A stretch of DNA of 15,312 bases from the NCBI GenBank assembly GCA_021107695.1, contig JAIOSI010000005.1, positions 1-15,312 on the forward strand. Direction: 5' to 3'. The stretch is from a bacterium. GTDB taxonomy: Bacteria > RBG-13-66-14. The position numbers and the translations under genes are program-made. Positions 1 to 7,522 of this stretch are shown piece after piece. The first letter of the stretch is position 1; every line of letters begins with the position of its first letter. The notes beneath the pieces are model-generated. The model was given only the letters and a program-made list of their open reading frames with translations. It had not been told where the DNA came from and searched no databases.

Positions 1-56
1 ACGGCGACCAACTTACAGGGGCAGCTCCCTGCGCCTGCCCTCTTTGTATAATAACT

Positions 57-78
57 GGGCGGACACATAGGTCCGCCC
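57..78. repeat. 8-bp hairpin, inverted copy of the 7600-7621 repeat
   Basis: An 8-bp perfect stem (GGGCGGAC/GTCCGCCC) encloses a 6-base loop. On the minus strand the 22 bases are identical to the plus-strand hairpin at 7600-7621. A 16-base segment at 96-111 (starting ACAACTGC) also recurs at 7574-7589, so this is the same dispersed element family in a rearranged order. No gene is seen in 1-213. Confidence 0.7.
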
Positions 79-164
79 CTACCAGCGAAACCAGGACAAC
101 TGCAAGGTTTTATGTAGGGGTGTATTGCAATACTCCCCTACTGGCTAAAATCCCCACACAACAC

Positions 165-190
165 AAAAACGGAGCCTTGACGGCTCCGTT
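165..190 (-). terminator. Intrinsic terminator of the small minus-strand gene
   Basis: A perfect 9-bp stem (168-176 with 182-190, AACGGAGCC/GGCTCCGTT) has a 5-base loop. Read on the minus strand it ends in a T tract (TTTTTG). It lies 24 bases beyond the stop codon of the 53-codon gene, where a terminator would be expected. Confidence 0.75.
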
Positions 191-213
191 ATCTTAATTT
201 TTATTGTGGAGAA

Positions 214-375
214 CTACTCCTTAAACCCTCGTCCCTCGGTGTGCTTGTATCCACCCGGTGGTCGACCGTGGCGGGCGCTTGTGCGACTATGGTCGTACTC
301 CCGCGCCTGCTCGTTGATTTTGTGGTCGTTGATCTTCTTCAACTGCTTCTCACTTTCCCGCTTTGGACCAGTCAT
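214..375 (-). CDS. Small highly charged protein (53 aa), unknown function
   Basis: I do not recognise this protein. The frame is open further upstream, but the ATG at 375 is preceded by a perfect AGGAGG (381-386) five bases away, which sets the start at MTGPKRES. The product is rich in Lys, Arg, Glu and His, has no hydrophobic stretch, and ends in a Gly/Pro/Lys-rich tail (GRPPGGYKHTEGRGFKE). It is therefore probably soluble and partly disordered, possibly nucleic-acid binding, but that is inference from composition only. A strong intrinsic terminator follows the stop. It is divergent from the secreted protein gene at 583, with about 200 bases between them. The ribosome site, terminator and charged composition together make it more likely real than the opposite-strand frames over the same DNA. 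Confidence 0.65.
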   Translation of the reverse strand: MTGPKRESEKQLKKINDHKINEQAREYDHSRTSARHGRPPGGYKHTEGRGFKE

Positions 376-519
376 AGAGACCTCCTCGTTCGGAAATTGG
401 GGAATGTTTTCGTACATGGTTCCTACCCACAAGGTAGCTCACTTTTGCCATCGACGCAAGGCCAGCAAATATCGCGCCAGTTTTGATACGTTCTAAACAA
501 AAAATGAGTTGCCACTTGG

Positions 520-548
520 TTGACCGTTTTCGTCGTCGGTGCTACCAT
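520..548 (+). promoter_or_regulatory. Candidate sigma-70 promoter for the secreted TIM-barrel-like gene
   Basis: TTGACC (520-525), a 17-base spacer and TACCAT (543-548) lie about 35 bases upstream of the ATG at 583. The -35 match is good and the -10 match moderate. A weak ribosome site (TAGGA) follows, eight bases before the ATG. Confidence 0.4.
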
Positions 549-582
549 CCACGGGCAACGAAAATAATATAGGAACACGCCC

Positions 583-2523
583 ATGAAAGAACGTCTGAGG
601 TTCGTTACCCTGTTGTCGATGTTGGCTGTGCTGTTGCTGGCGGTTACATTAACCGTTGTCCTAGCGGAGCCAGGGTCGTTCTCTGCCCGGAGCGAGCAAC
701 CCGCCTTCTGGCGATACGAGGTCGTCGTGGTCGCCGTGGACGGTGTTCCATCGGCGACGCAGGAGCTAATCGGCGTACCGACCCTCAACGGCGAGGCGAT
801 CGCCGGGGTTACCGGAGAGACAGAGCTGCGCTTCCGCGAGGAAGAGGATGGCTACTGGCGCGGCTACTGGGCGATGCCCTGGGATCCGGCCCTGGGCGAT
901 TACCAGATGAAGATCGAGGCGAGGGACTCGGCGGGAGCGGTTCTGCAATCTACCGCCGCCGACTTCACTATCCGGGGGCGCGCGCCGTCGGAGGTTGTTC
1001 CGCTGCCCCATTTTGCCCTGACGCTGGAGACCGACGCCAACTACTACAACGCCCGTCTCGGCGGACCGCGGCGGCGGATTCCCGGCTGGAAGAATCTCAT
1101 CTCCTGGCCGGAGTACGTTGGTGCCGATTCCTTCTGGTTCAGCGCGGCGATTACCAAGACTACCTACAATCCTACCGCCGAGAATCCCTGGTTGCCCCTT
1201 GATCTGGAGATGGTTCCGGTGCTGGGGCGGGAATGTCAGCGTGCCGGGATTGACTTCGGCTGCTGGATCGCCAGCTTCTTTCCCTACGGAGCCAGTCGTC
1301 CGGCGATTGATTATGAGTTCTCCCGCAACTATGTCGTCCCCGACGAGCCGGGGAGTTCACCGGGCTTCTGGTGGACGCTCAACGCCAGCCTGAACTGCGA
1401 GCTGCGCAAGAACCACATCGTCGAGATGGCGCAGTGGCTCCAGGATCAGCCCCAGGTGGACTACATCGGGCTAGACTACATCCGCTCCGGGCCCGGTGGC
1501 TTCGAGATGGTCGGCGACTTCGTTACCGAGCTTGGGTTGATTCCTTACGACGGTTTCCTCGAACAACCCCTTGAGGTACAGATGACCTGGCTGGTGGGGC
1601 AGAGCCGCACCTATCCCCGGATGAGTCGTCTCTGGGCGTGGTGGCGGGCGAGCAAATCTGCCCAGACCCTTGCCGAGATCAAGGAACGAGCCGGAATCAC
1701 CAAGCCGCTTTGGTGCTTCGTCCTCGGCTGGATGCATCAGCACGGGCAAGACCTCAACATGATGACCGATGCCGGGGCGGACTTCGTCGCCCTGATGCTC
1801 TACGACGCCACGCGCAACGAGTGGGATGGTCTGCTGAAGGAATGGCCCAAGGAATACCGAGACGGGCGGGTGAACCTCCTCGGTGGGGTAATCGCCGACA
1901 CCGTCCAGCTGGAAAATCCGTGGAACCCTAACGCGCCGTTCCCCATAGAGATGGGCAATCGAGCCGAGGAGGCAGCCTTTGACCTTGCCGGCTCCGCTGG
2001 TCCCTGGGATGACATTGCTGCCCTCAACCCGGAGTATCCGGGAACCAACGCCAGCCTGCGTTCCGACGGGCTGCTGGAGGGACTCTTCGTCCACGATCTG
2101 GAGCGGATGGCGTACCGTACCGGAGGCTGGACGCTGGAGGACTATGCCATCACCGGAGCGGCGTCGATGAGCAAGCTGCGTCAGGCGAGCGGCGACATCC
2201 CTATCGAGATCGTCGTCCGACGACCGGAAGGTGCAGGAGCCTTCCTCTTCGACGTTCCCTGCGAGGTAACCAACCACGGCGACACCACACTCACCGACAT
2301 CCGCGTCCGTACCGAGCCGACCCGCTTCTCCGGAATCGCCCAGCAGGACACGGTCTGGATCGACTCCCTGGCTCCCGGCGAGACCGTTACCGTTCACCCG
2401 CTGCTCTACGCATTCGAGTACACGGCGGAGCATGTGATCGCCGCCAGCGCGTGGTGGGGCAGCCCAGAGGCAAAGGACATCGCCTTCGACTGCCGGTATC
2501 AGATTCCCTGGGTTATAGAGTAA
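583..2523 (+). CDS. Secreted multidomain protein with glycoside-hydrolase-like TIM barrel
   Basis: This is a 646-residue exported protein. Residues 1-28 form a signal peptide or N-terminal membrane anchor (KERLR then a Leu/Val-rich core ending VLAEP). Residues about 45-131 look like an Ig-like beta domain. Residues about 141-530 read as a TIM-barrel enzyme fold: alternating hydrophobic strands and helices, a LTLETDANYY start, GFWWTLN, and YIGLDYIR at 294-301. That last motif resembles the strand motif (hydrophobic-x-LDYIR) of GHL10/DUF4015-type putative glycosidases, where the Asp is thought to be catalytic. Residues about 540-640 resemble a CARDB/NEW3-like beta sandwich (VTNHGDTTLTDIRV, SLAPGETVTV). 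Polysaccharide or glycoconjugate cleavage outside the cytoplasm is an inference; the substrate is unknown. It stands alone, with its stop overlapping the terminator of the convergent gene. Confidence is high that it is a gene and moderate for the fold. Confidence 0.85.
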   Translation: MKERLRFVTLLSMLAVLLLAVTLTVVLAEPGSFSARSEQPAFWRYEVVVVAVDGVPSATQELIGVPTLNGEAIAGVTGETELRFREEEDGYWRGYWAMPWDPALGDYQMKIEARDSAGAVLQSTAADFTIRGRAPSEVVPLPHFALTLETDANYYNARLGGPRRRIPGWKNLISWPEYVGADSFWFSAAITKTTYNPTAENPWLPLDLEMVPVLGRECQRAGIDFGCWIASFFPYGASRPAIDYEFSRNYVVPDEPGSSPGFWWTLNASLNCELRKNHIVEMAQWLQDQPQVDYIGLDYIRSGPGGFEMVGDFVTELGLIPYDGFLEQPLEVQMTWLVGQSRTYPRMSRLWAWWRASKSAQTLAEIKERAGITKPLWCFVLGWMHQHGQDLNMMTDAGADFVALMLYDATRNEWDGLLKEWPKEYRDGRVNLLGGVIADTVQLENPWNPNAPFPIEMGNRAEEAAFDLAGSAGPWDDIAALNPEYPGTNASLRSDGLLEGLFVHDLERMAYRTGGWTLEDYAITGAASMSKLRQASGDIPIEIVVRRPEGAGAFLFDVPCEVTNHGDTTLTDIRVRTEPTRFSGIAQQDTVWIDSLAPGETVTVHPLLYAFEYTAEHVIAASAWWGSPEAKDIAFDCRYQIPWVIE

Positions 2524-2548
2524 AAAAGTGCCTCGTGAGAGACACTTT
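2522..2548 (-). terminator. Intrinsic terminator overlapping the stop of the opposite gene
   Basis: A 10-bp stem with one mismatch (2525-2534 with 2539-2548) has a GTGA loop. Read on the minus strand it runs into six T. It serves the minus-strand gene ending at 2555 and overlaps the TAA (2521-2523) of the plus-strand gene, giving a very compact convergent junction. Confidence 0.65.
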
Positions 2549-2554
2549 AGAGGG

Positions 2555-2839
2555 CTATACGATAGAACCTGTTCTTAATAATCGTTCTCTATCCCTTTGG
2601 AAGCTTTCCTCACAATAGGGAAAATTGCATTTGAGGAAGCAATAGCGACAAGGCTTATAGCCTAGGATAATGGCTGCTTCGTAAGTAAGAACCGTTAAAC
2701 ACTTTTTGGCATAGCCACATGTTGGTTCATCAAAGAAGTGAAACTTTGCTCCTTTCTCAGCCACTACTACTAGCGTATCTGGGGGAATGAGATACTTTCT
2801 GGTACGAGGGTGGCGATATCGCCGTTGTTTGTTGTACAT
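2555..2839 (-). CDS. Small Ada-type zinc-ligand domain protein
   Basis: The protein has 94 residues from the ATG at 2839, chosen because AGGAG (2844-2848) lies just upstream; an upstream in-frame ATG (2893) lacks such a site. The core (KFHFF..TCGYAKK at 32-46, then AAIILGYKPCRYC at 55-67) resembles the metal-binding domain of Ada-like DNA repair proteins and stand-alone relatives, in which a His or Cys near the start and a closing GY-x-PC-x-x-C bind zinc. Candidate ligands are H34, C41, C64 and C67; C71 and C76 are additional. The N-terminus is very basic (NKQRRYRHPRTRKY), consistent with nucleic-acid contact. There is no methyltransferase or AraC-type domain. Base composition is clearly AT-richer than the flanking genes, suggesting acquisition by transfer. 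A candidate sigma-54 promoter lies upstream and a terminator directly downstream. The domain match is moderate; function is unknown. Confidence 0.65.
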   Translation of the reverse strand: MYNKQRRYRHPRTRKYLIPPDTLVVVAEKGAKFHFFDEPTCGYAKKCLTVLTYEAAIILGYKPCRYCFLKCNFPYCEESFQRDRERLLRTGSIV

Positions 2840-3193
2840 TTTGCTCCTTTTTGCTACACATACATATGTAGCGATGGATGTAGAGGAATCCAAAGTTTGC
2901 TCCCCTCACATACTATAGCGCAAGAATCGTGCCAACTCATTATGTGAACAAAGAGTAGTACATACTATCACATCGTGTTTACAAATGTTACAGCAAGTAT
3001 CTATTTTCACTGTATTAGTATTGCATATTCCTCATGTTAGCATGTGCCGGTATGGCGCACTAATTTCGCGATTCTGCATTTTTGGCATTTTTTTAATTTA
3101 GAGAACGCTCCACCCCTCACCCCTGCCCGTGGGACGAGTCCCCTCCCCAGAGGGGAGAGGGGAAACACCTAAGTCCCATTGCACAGGTCTTCT
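2840..3193. other. AT-rich intergenic region ending in a GC-rich repeat module
   Basis: No gene is seen. 2840-3100 is AT-rich and contains the candidate sigma-54 site and several short imperfect inverted repeats (for example GTGCC..GGCGCAC near 3044-3060). From about 3105 to 3165 composition switches abruptly to a C/G-rich module with a CTCCCC-AG-AGGGGAG-type hairpin, the same style as elements near 7540 and 13400. Confidence 0.5.
2920..2934 (-). promoter_or_regulatory. Candidate sigma-54 promoter
   Basis: On the minus strand the sequence TGGCACG-ATTC-TTGC matches the -24/-12 consensus of RpoN promoters, with GG and GC separated by exactly ten bases. Transcription would start near 2908, about 70 bases before the start codon at 2839 of the Ada-type gene. 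No sigma-54 activator gene is in the window, so the functional claim is inference. Confidence 0.45.
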
Positions 3194-3895
3194 ATGACAA
3201 CCCTCCCCCAGCTTCAGGAAAATCTCACCAGCGTCCTCTCTCGCATTTCTTTTGCCCGGGGACGCTCGCCGAACGCTGCCAGCCAGGTGCGGCTGGTTGC
3301 CGTTACTAAATATGTAGAAGCAACTGTGCTGCCGCTGCTGAAGGAAGCCGGAGTCGAGCTTATCGGCGAGAACCGGGTTCAGGCGGCTCTGGCAAAACAC
3401 AAGGAGCTTAACGACAACGCCGGGCTTGCGTGGCACTTCATCGGGCGGCTCCAAAGCAACAAGATCAACAAAGTCCTCGACCTCTTTTCGATGATCCACT
3501 CGGTGGACTCACTCAAGCTGGCAGCGGGCATCTCCCAGCGTAGTCTGTCAAGTCCGATGCCCGTTCTCTTCGAGGTCAATCTCTCCGGCGAGGAGTCGAA
3601 GAGCGGCTTTTCCGCCGACGAGCTACGGGCGAGCTTTCCCGCCCTGCTCAAACTACCGGGGATTCTCCCGCGTGGTTTGATGACGATGGCGCCCTTCAGC
3701 GACAATCCTGAAGATGCCCGTCCGGTCTTTGCCGGGCTGCGCCAGCTCCGCGATGAGCTGCAATCTCGATATGAACTTGACAGCTTCACCGAGCTGTCAA
3801 TGGGGATGAGCGGCGACTTCGAGATCGCCGTGGAAGAGGGCGCGACCCTGGTGCGGGTCGGCTCGGCACTGTATGCCGAAACAAACACTGCGTAA
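3194..3895 (+). CDS. yggS: YggS/PLPBP family pyridoxal-phosphate homeostasis protein
   Basis: This is a single-domain TIM-barrel PLP-binding protein without known enzyme activity that buffers pyridoxal phosphate and affects amino- and keto-acid balance in the cytoplasm. Signatures are all present: LVAVTKY with the PLP lysine at K39, IGENRVQ, WHFIGRLQSNK, IHSVDS, LFEVNLSGEESKSGF, GLMTMAPF, and the C-terminal LSMGMSGDFEIAVEEGATLVRVGSALY, which is the phosphate-binding end. The length of 233 residues is normal for the family. I chose the ATG at 3194; a TTG five codons upstream is in frame, but family members begin close to this ATG. The ribosome site is weak (CAGG). In many bacteria this gene neighbours pilT, proC or cell-division genes; here it is followed by an MscS channel about 110 bases on, preceded by a possible separate promoter. 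Confidence 0.95.
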   Translation: MTTLPQLQENLTSVLSRISFARGRSPNAASQVRLVAVTKYVEATVLPLLKEAGVELIGENRVQAALAKHKELNDNAGLAWHFIGRLQSNKINKVLDLFSMIHSVDSLKLAAGISQRSLSSPMPVLFEVNLSGEESKSGFSADELRASFPALLKLPGILPRGLMTMAPFSDNPEDARPVFAGLRQLRDELQSRYELDSFTELSMGMSGDFEIAVEEGATLVRVGSALYAETNTA

Positions 3896-3907
3896 CCATG
3901 CGCTTTC

Positions 3908-3916
3908 TGCTATACT
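3908..3916 (+). promoter_or_regulatory. Candidate extended -10 promoter for the MscS gene
   Basis: TGC-TATACT is an extended -10 element located about 90 bases before the MscS start. I see no convincing -35 box, which such promoters can lack. It would let the channel gene be transcribed separately from yggS. Confidence 0.4.
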
Positions 3917-4005
3917 CCTAAAGGTGGCTTGTAAGAGTCCGCCTGGAGTGGCAACATCTGATTAGAACAGTGATACCTTTTGAAAAGCAACGCAAGGAGC
4001 AGTAA

Positions 4006-5145
4006 ATGGAAGGCAGCACCGCAGTAGCAACCGCTGAGATTACCGGCGGAACCTTTAATAACGTCTTTAAGGCGATCTTCTCTGGCAAGGGCGGCGCAAC
4101 CGCCTCTGGCTGGGAAGAGATCGTCATCGCCGTCGCTTTCTCCGTGGCGGTGGTCATCCTCGGCATTATTCTGGCAAAGATCCTCCGCTCGGTCTTCCGG
4201 CACATCGCCAAAAGACTGGCGAAGCTCACCAAAACCAATCTCGATGAGATGCTGGTGGAGTCCCTGGCGCAGCCGGTTCATAACGCGGCGATCCTCTCGG
4301 CGGTTTATCTGGCGTGGAGCCTCTACCCCTTCGACAAGCTGGGGCTGGAGAGCCTCGTCAGCGGCGCGCTCTTTGTCTTTGCGGTGCTGATCGCGATTAA
4401 GGGCATCCTCGGTCTGCTGATGGCATTCTTTAACTGGTACAGCACCAAGGCGGAGTCGGAGACCGGCGTTACTATGGGGCTGGACTTCATACCGCTGATT
4501 CGCAAGGTCGTCAGCGTTGCTATTTACTCCGTGGCTCTGATCATCGTGCTGGAGCATTTCGGCGTGGACATCGTCGCTCTGGTTACGACCTTAGGTGTTG
4601 CCTCAATGGCGGTGGCATTCGCGGCGCAGGATACCCTTGCCAACATGATCTCCGGCTTTGTGCTGATGACCGACCGCCCCTTCCGGGTTGGCGACCGGGT
4701 CAAGGTCGCCGGGGTCTATGGCGATGTTACCCGCATCGGGATGCGCTCCACCGACATCCTGACCCTCAACAACACCACGGTGGTCGTCCCCAACTCCACC
4801 ATCGCCGGGGAATACGTCGAGAACTTCAACTATCCGGACACCGTCCACAAGCTGAAGCTTAACATTGGTCTCGCCTACGGTACCGACCCCGAAGCGGCGA
4901 TTAAGACGATGCTCACTGCTGTCAGAGGAGCCAAAGGCGTCCTGAAAGATCCGGCTCCCAGTGCCTTCTTTATGGAGTTTGGCGATTTCTCGCTCAACTT
5001 CCTGATTGTCGCCTGGTGCAGGAGCTTTACCGAGGGGCTTGATGTTACCAACGCCATCAACGTCAAGCTCAACCGCACCCTGACCGATGGTGGCTACGAC
5101 ATCCCCTTCCCCATCCAGACCCTGCAGTTGAAGAATCTGGAATAG
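4006..5145 (+). CDS. MscS-family small-conductance mechanosensitive channel
   Basis: This 379-residue inner-membrane channel would open under membrane tension and release solutes during hypo-osmotic shock. Predicted membrane helices lie at about 38-58, 92-107, 117-141 and 166-183. They are followed by the pore helix TM3 at about 187-221 (LGVASMAVAFAAQDTLANMISG, rich in Gly/Ala) and the beta domain (DRPFRVGDRV at 223-232, VVVPNSTIAG at 259-268). A C-terminal alpha/beta vestibule domain ends at QTLQLKNLE. The arrangement has more N-terminal helices than E. coli MscS (three) and is typical of medium-length MscS-like proteins. The ribosome site AAGGAGC sits six bases before the ATG. The fecR-type gene follows after 64 bases without an obvious terminator, so the two may be co-transcribed. 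Confidence 0.95.
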   Translation: MEGSTAVATAEITGGTFNNVFKAIFSGKGGATASGWEEIVIAVAFSVAVVILGIILAKILRSVFRHIAKRLAKLTKTNLDEMLVESLAQPVHNAAILSAVYLAWSLYPFDKLGLESLVSGALFVFAVLIAIKGILGLLMAFFNWYSTKAESETGVTMGLDFIPLIRKVVSVAIYSVALIIVLEHFGVDIVALVTTLGVASMAVAFAAQDTLANMISGFVLMTDRPFRVGDRVKVAGVYGDVTRIGMRSTDILTLNNTTVVVPNSTIAGEYVENFNYPDTVHKLKLNIGLAYGTDPEAAIKTMLTAVRGAKGVLKDPAPSAFFMEFGDFSLNFLIVAWCRSFTEGLDVTNAINVKLNRTLTDGGYDIPFPIQTLQLKNLE

Positions 5146-5209
5146 AAAAGTTCTGCCTTGCTCCAACTGCTAGTTCACAAAACGCCCCTCCATTCCAAAG
5201 GAAAGAACA

Positions 5210-5869
5210 ATGAAACATGGCTCCCTGTTCACGCTGCTTATTCTGGCAGCCCTGATAACTCCGGTTGCTGCTCACACTTTGGTTGTTTACGAAGTTACCG
5301 GCGTCGCCGAGCGGGTTGATGTAGAACCTACCCTCCGTCTTTCACTGCGTGACGAGCTTCCCGAAGGTGCCGTTGTCCAGACAGGGTCTCACTCCGGTCT
5401 GGTACTCAGGCGGGTTGACGGCTCTGTTCTGCGCCTGGACTCTAACACTCGCCTGCGGATTGACCGCCTCGGCGAGTTGGGTTATCCTCTACGCGGTGAG
5501 TTCTCCGTTATCATGGGAATTGTCGGCGCGGCGGTTCAACGAGTAACCGCCGATCACCCCTTCATCGTCAACACGCCCTCCACCTCCGCCGCCGTGCGCG
5601 GAACCCGCTTTGTCTCCGGAATCGACGAGGGAGGCAAAGAGATTCTCTGCACCACCGAGGGTGCCGTGGATGCCAGCCTGCCCGGAGCCGACGAAGCGGT
5701 TTCCGTGGAAAAGGGCGACGGTGTCTGGCTCGATCCCGAATCCGGTGAGGTCGATGCACGCCCGATGACCGACGCGGAGTTCAACCGCTACAACGCCCTC
5801 TCCGCTCCTGCTGGTTCGACCGTCGAGGAGAAACCACGCATGTTTAGAGATTCCTGGCCGGTCTGGTAG
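5210..5869 (+). CDS. Secreted FecR-domain protein
   Basis: This is a 219-residue exported protein. Residues 1-21 form a signal peptide (MKHGSL, hydrophobic core, PVAA before HTLVV). The FecR domain spans about 30-160, with EGAVVQTG (52-59), a beta-helix-like LVLRRVDGSVLRLDSNTRLRI stretch and the diagnostic AVRGTRF (128-134) followed by VSGIDEGGKE..CTTEGAV. FecR domains in sensor proteins signal to ECF sigma factors, but this protein has no N-terminal cytoplasmic or transmembrane sensor part. No FecI-type sigma or TonB receptor is nearby, so it is more like the stand-alone periplasmic FecR proteins of unknown role. The ribosome site AAAGGAAAG precedes the ATG. A strong hairpin without a T tract (5889-5925) lies just downstream. 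Confidence 0.88.
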   Translation: MKHGSLFTLLILAALITPVAAHTLVVYEVTGVAERVDVEPTLRLSLRDELPEGAVVQTGSHSGLVLRRVDGSVLRLDSNTRLRIDRLGELGYPLRGEFSVIMGIVGAAVQRVTADHPFIVNTPSTSAAVRGTRFVSGIDEGGKEILCTTEGAVDASLPGADEAVSVEKGDGVWLDPESGEVDARPMTDAEFNRYNALSAPAGSTVEEKPRMFRDSWPVW

Positions 5870-5888
5870 GTCAAAGGAAAGTAAAGCG

Positions 5889-5925
5889 GCAGGTGTGGAG
5901 AATCCACAATTATCTCCACCCCTGC
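5889..5925 (+). other. Strong hairpin between the FecR and EAL genes
   Basis: A 13-bp stem with a single mismatch (5889-5901 with 5913-5925) has an 11-base loop and lies 20 bases after the FecR gene stop and 49 before the EAL gene. No T run follows, so it may stabilise the upstream mRNA or attenuate rather than terminate. Confidence 0.55.
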
Positions 5926-5973
5926 CAATGGTTAGTTAAGCAAAAGTAACCGCGTATCCAACTGGGTTAACTA

Positions 5974-7257
5974 ATGTCAATCTCCAACCAGAATAGCTCC
6001 AAGCCGGATATTCGCCTGAGGGCGGACCTGCTCCGCTATAAAAATCTCCTCTACGACCGCCTCACCGGACTGCCGACCCTTCCGGTGGCTCTCAACGATA
6101 TCCGCCGGATGCTCGACCGGGACGACCACGCCGTCGGGCTGATCTGCGTCGAGCTATCCCGAACCACCACCCTGGAAAGCTCCTTCGGCTGGCAGTCCAC
6201 CGACGAACTTATCTCCCGTCTGGCAAAGGTTCTCTCCATCTTCAACGACGATGTGATGGACGCTGAGGGCATAGTTTTTGAAGAGGCAATCCGCACGCCG
6301 AGCTTCTTCCTCTTCGTCACCGGCAACTGTCTGACCACTGGGAAGGTTGCCGAGGTCGTCGAGATGGTACGGGAGTTCTATAAAATCAGTACCCTGGGCA
6401 AGGAACTCCGCGAGAACAACCTCAATGTTAGCATCGGCTATTCGCTAATCGTGGACGACCCGCTGGTTCGCTTTGAACGCGTCGTTTACACCGCAATCCG
6501 CGAAGCCAGAGAGATGGCATCCGACGAGGACAAGCGCGAGGAGATGCTCAAGTATCGAGAACTGGCACAGATCATCTCCGGCGAGCGCATCAAGACCCGC
6601 TTCCAGCCGATTGTTTACATGAAGGACAAGGTGGTGCTGGGTTACGAAGCCCTCAGTCTTGGTCCGGAGAAAACCATTTTCCAGAACGCCGAACACCTCT
6701 TCTCCTTTGCCTCCAACTCTGGTCTCTCCGGCGAGCTGGATAATCTCTGTCGTCGCCACGCCGTCTCCGTGGCACCGGAGGTCATCGGCGACGAGGAGCT
6801 GCTCTTCCTCAACACAACCCCGCTCTCCTTTACCGATCCCCGCTTCTTCAGCGATCTCGAAGAGAGCGATGCCTACAAATCCCAGCGAATAGTCCTCGAA
6901 CTGACCGAGCGCACCGCCATCCACGATCTCACCGCCTTCAAGGACAGCCTGACCCGCTACCGCGAGAGGGGCTTCCTCATCGCCGTGGACGATGCCGGTG
7001 CAGGCTACTCCTCCCTCAATACCATCGCCGAGCTGCGACCGGAGTTTCTCAAGTTCGACCGGGCGATGGTTACCGAAATCCACAAGAACAAGATCAAGCA
7101 GGAGCTGCTCCTGACCCTCCTCGACCTGGCAAGCCGCATCGACAGCCGGGTCATCGCCGAGGGTATTGAAACCGTCGAGGAGTTCGAGAAGCTCAAAGAG
7201 ATGGGTGCCGAACTCGCCCAGGGCTACTACGTCTCCCGACCCACCGAAGGATTTTAG
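5974..7257 (+). CDS. Degenerate GGDEF plus EAL domain protein (cyclic-di-GMP)
   Basis: This is a 427-residue cytoplasmic protein with no membrane segment. Residues about 25-185 are a GGDEF domain (DRLTGLP at 28-34), but the signature loop is lost: near residues 107-113 the sequence is RTPSFFL instead of GGDEF, so cyclic-di-GMP synthesis is not expected. Residues about 200-427 are an EAL domain with the metal- and substrate-binding residues in place: E225 in YEALS, N280, E309/E312 in LELTER, D339-D340 in DDAGAGYSSL, K360 in LKFDR, E396 in IAEGIE and Q416 in QGYY. It could therefore hydrolyse cyclic-di-GMP, with the dead GGDEF as a possible GTP-sensing regulator as in known GGDEF-EAL hybrids. 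The start ATG lacks a good ribosome site. Repeats begin within about 35 bases of its stop. Confidence 0.93.
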   Translation: MSISNQNSSKPDIRLRADLLRYKNLLYDRLTGLPTLPVALNDIRRMLDRDDHAVGLICVELSRTTTLESSFGWQSTDELISRLAKVLSIFNDDVMDAEGIVFEEAIRTPSFFLFVTGNCLTTGKVAEVVEMVREFYKISTLGKELRENNLNVSIGYSLIVDDPLVRFERVVYTAIREAREMASDEDKREEMLKYRELAQIISGERIKTRFQPIVYMKDKVVLGYEALSLGPEKTIFQNAEHLFSFASNSGLSGELDNLCRRHAVSVAPEVIGDEELLFLNTTPLSFTDPRFFSDLEESDAYKSQRIVLELTERTAIHDLTAFKDSLTRYRERGFLIAVDDAGAGYSSLNTIAELRPEFLKFDRAMVTEIHKNKIKQELLLTLLDLASRIDSRVIAEGIETVEEFEKLKEMGAELAQGYYVSRPTEGF

Positions 7258-7319
7258 ACTCGCGATAACGGGTAACTCAGCTCCAATGCTGATTCCCGCG
7301 TATCCGCTTCCCGGTGGTC

Positions 7320-7522
7320 GGCAACGCGGTGCGTTGCATCACAAAGCTGGGCTTCGCCCAGAACCCCCTGAGATCGTCCGCTCCCGTTGGTCACTCACAA
7401 ATCTGGTGTAAACAACGTAGGGGCCGACCTTTAGGTCGACCCGTTGAATTGGATTAGGTATAGCAAACGGCGGGCATTTCTGCCGATGAAGCAATGCCCG
7501 CCTTACATTAACACCTTGCGAT
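7320..7522 (+). repeat. Long intergenic repeat, copy A (modular hairpins)
   Basis: It matches 9717-9921 over its whole length in the same orientation, with scattered substitutions and two small indels. Order of modules: hairpin 1 (7321-7337, GCAACGC-GGT-GCGTTGC); hairpin 2 (7347-7361, CTGGGC-TTC-GCCCAG); a CCGCTCCCGTTGGTC segment; a GACCTTTAGGTC palindrome; and a GCGGGCATT..AATGCCCGC stem near 7472-7502. Confidence 0.85.

Noticed and set aside
206-496. Plus-strand frame of 96 codons overlapping the 53-codon gene
   Set aside because: No ribosome site, improbable composition, and it reads through the terminator-flanked minus-strand gene that has perfect signals.
1471-2433. Long minus-strand open frame (320 codons) over the TIM-barrel gene
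   Set aside because: Shadow of the GC-rich plus-strand gene. It has no signal, domain or ribosome site, and the plus-strand product has a clear signal peptide and fold pattern.
3910-4557. Minus-strand frame of 215 codons over the MscS gene
   Set aside because: Gln/His/Asp-rich low-complexity translation opposite an unmistakable MscS channel.
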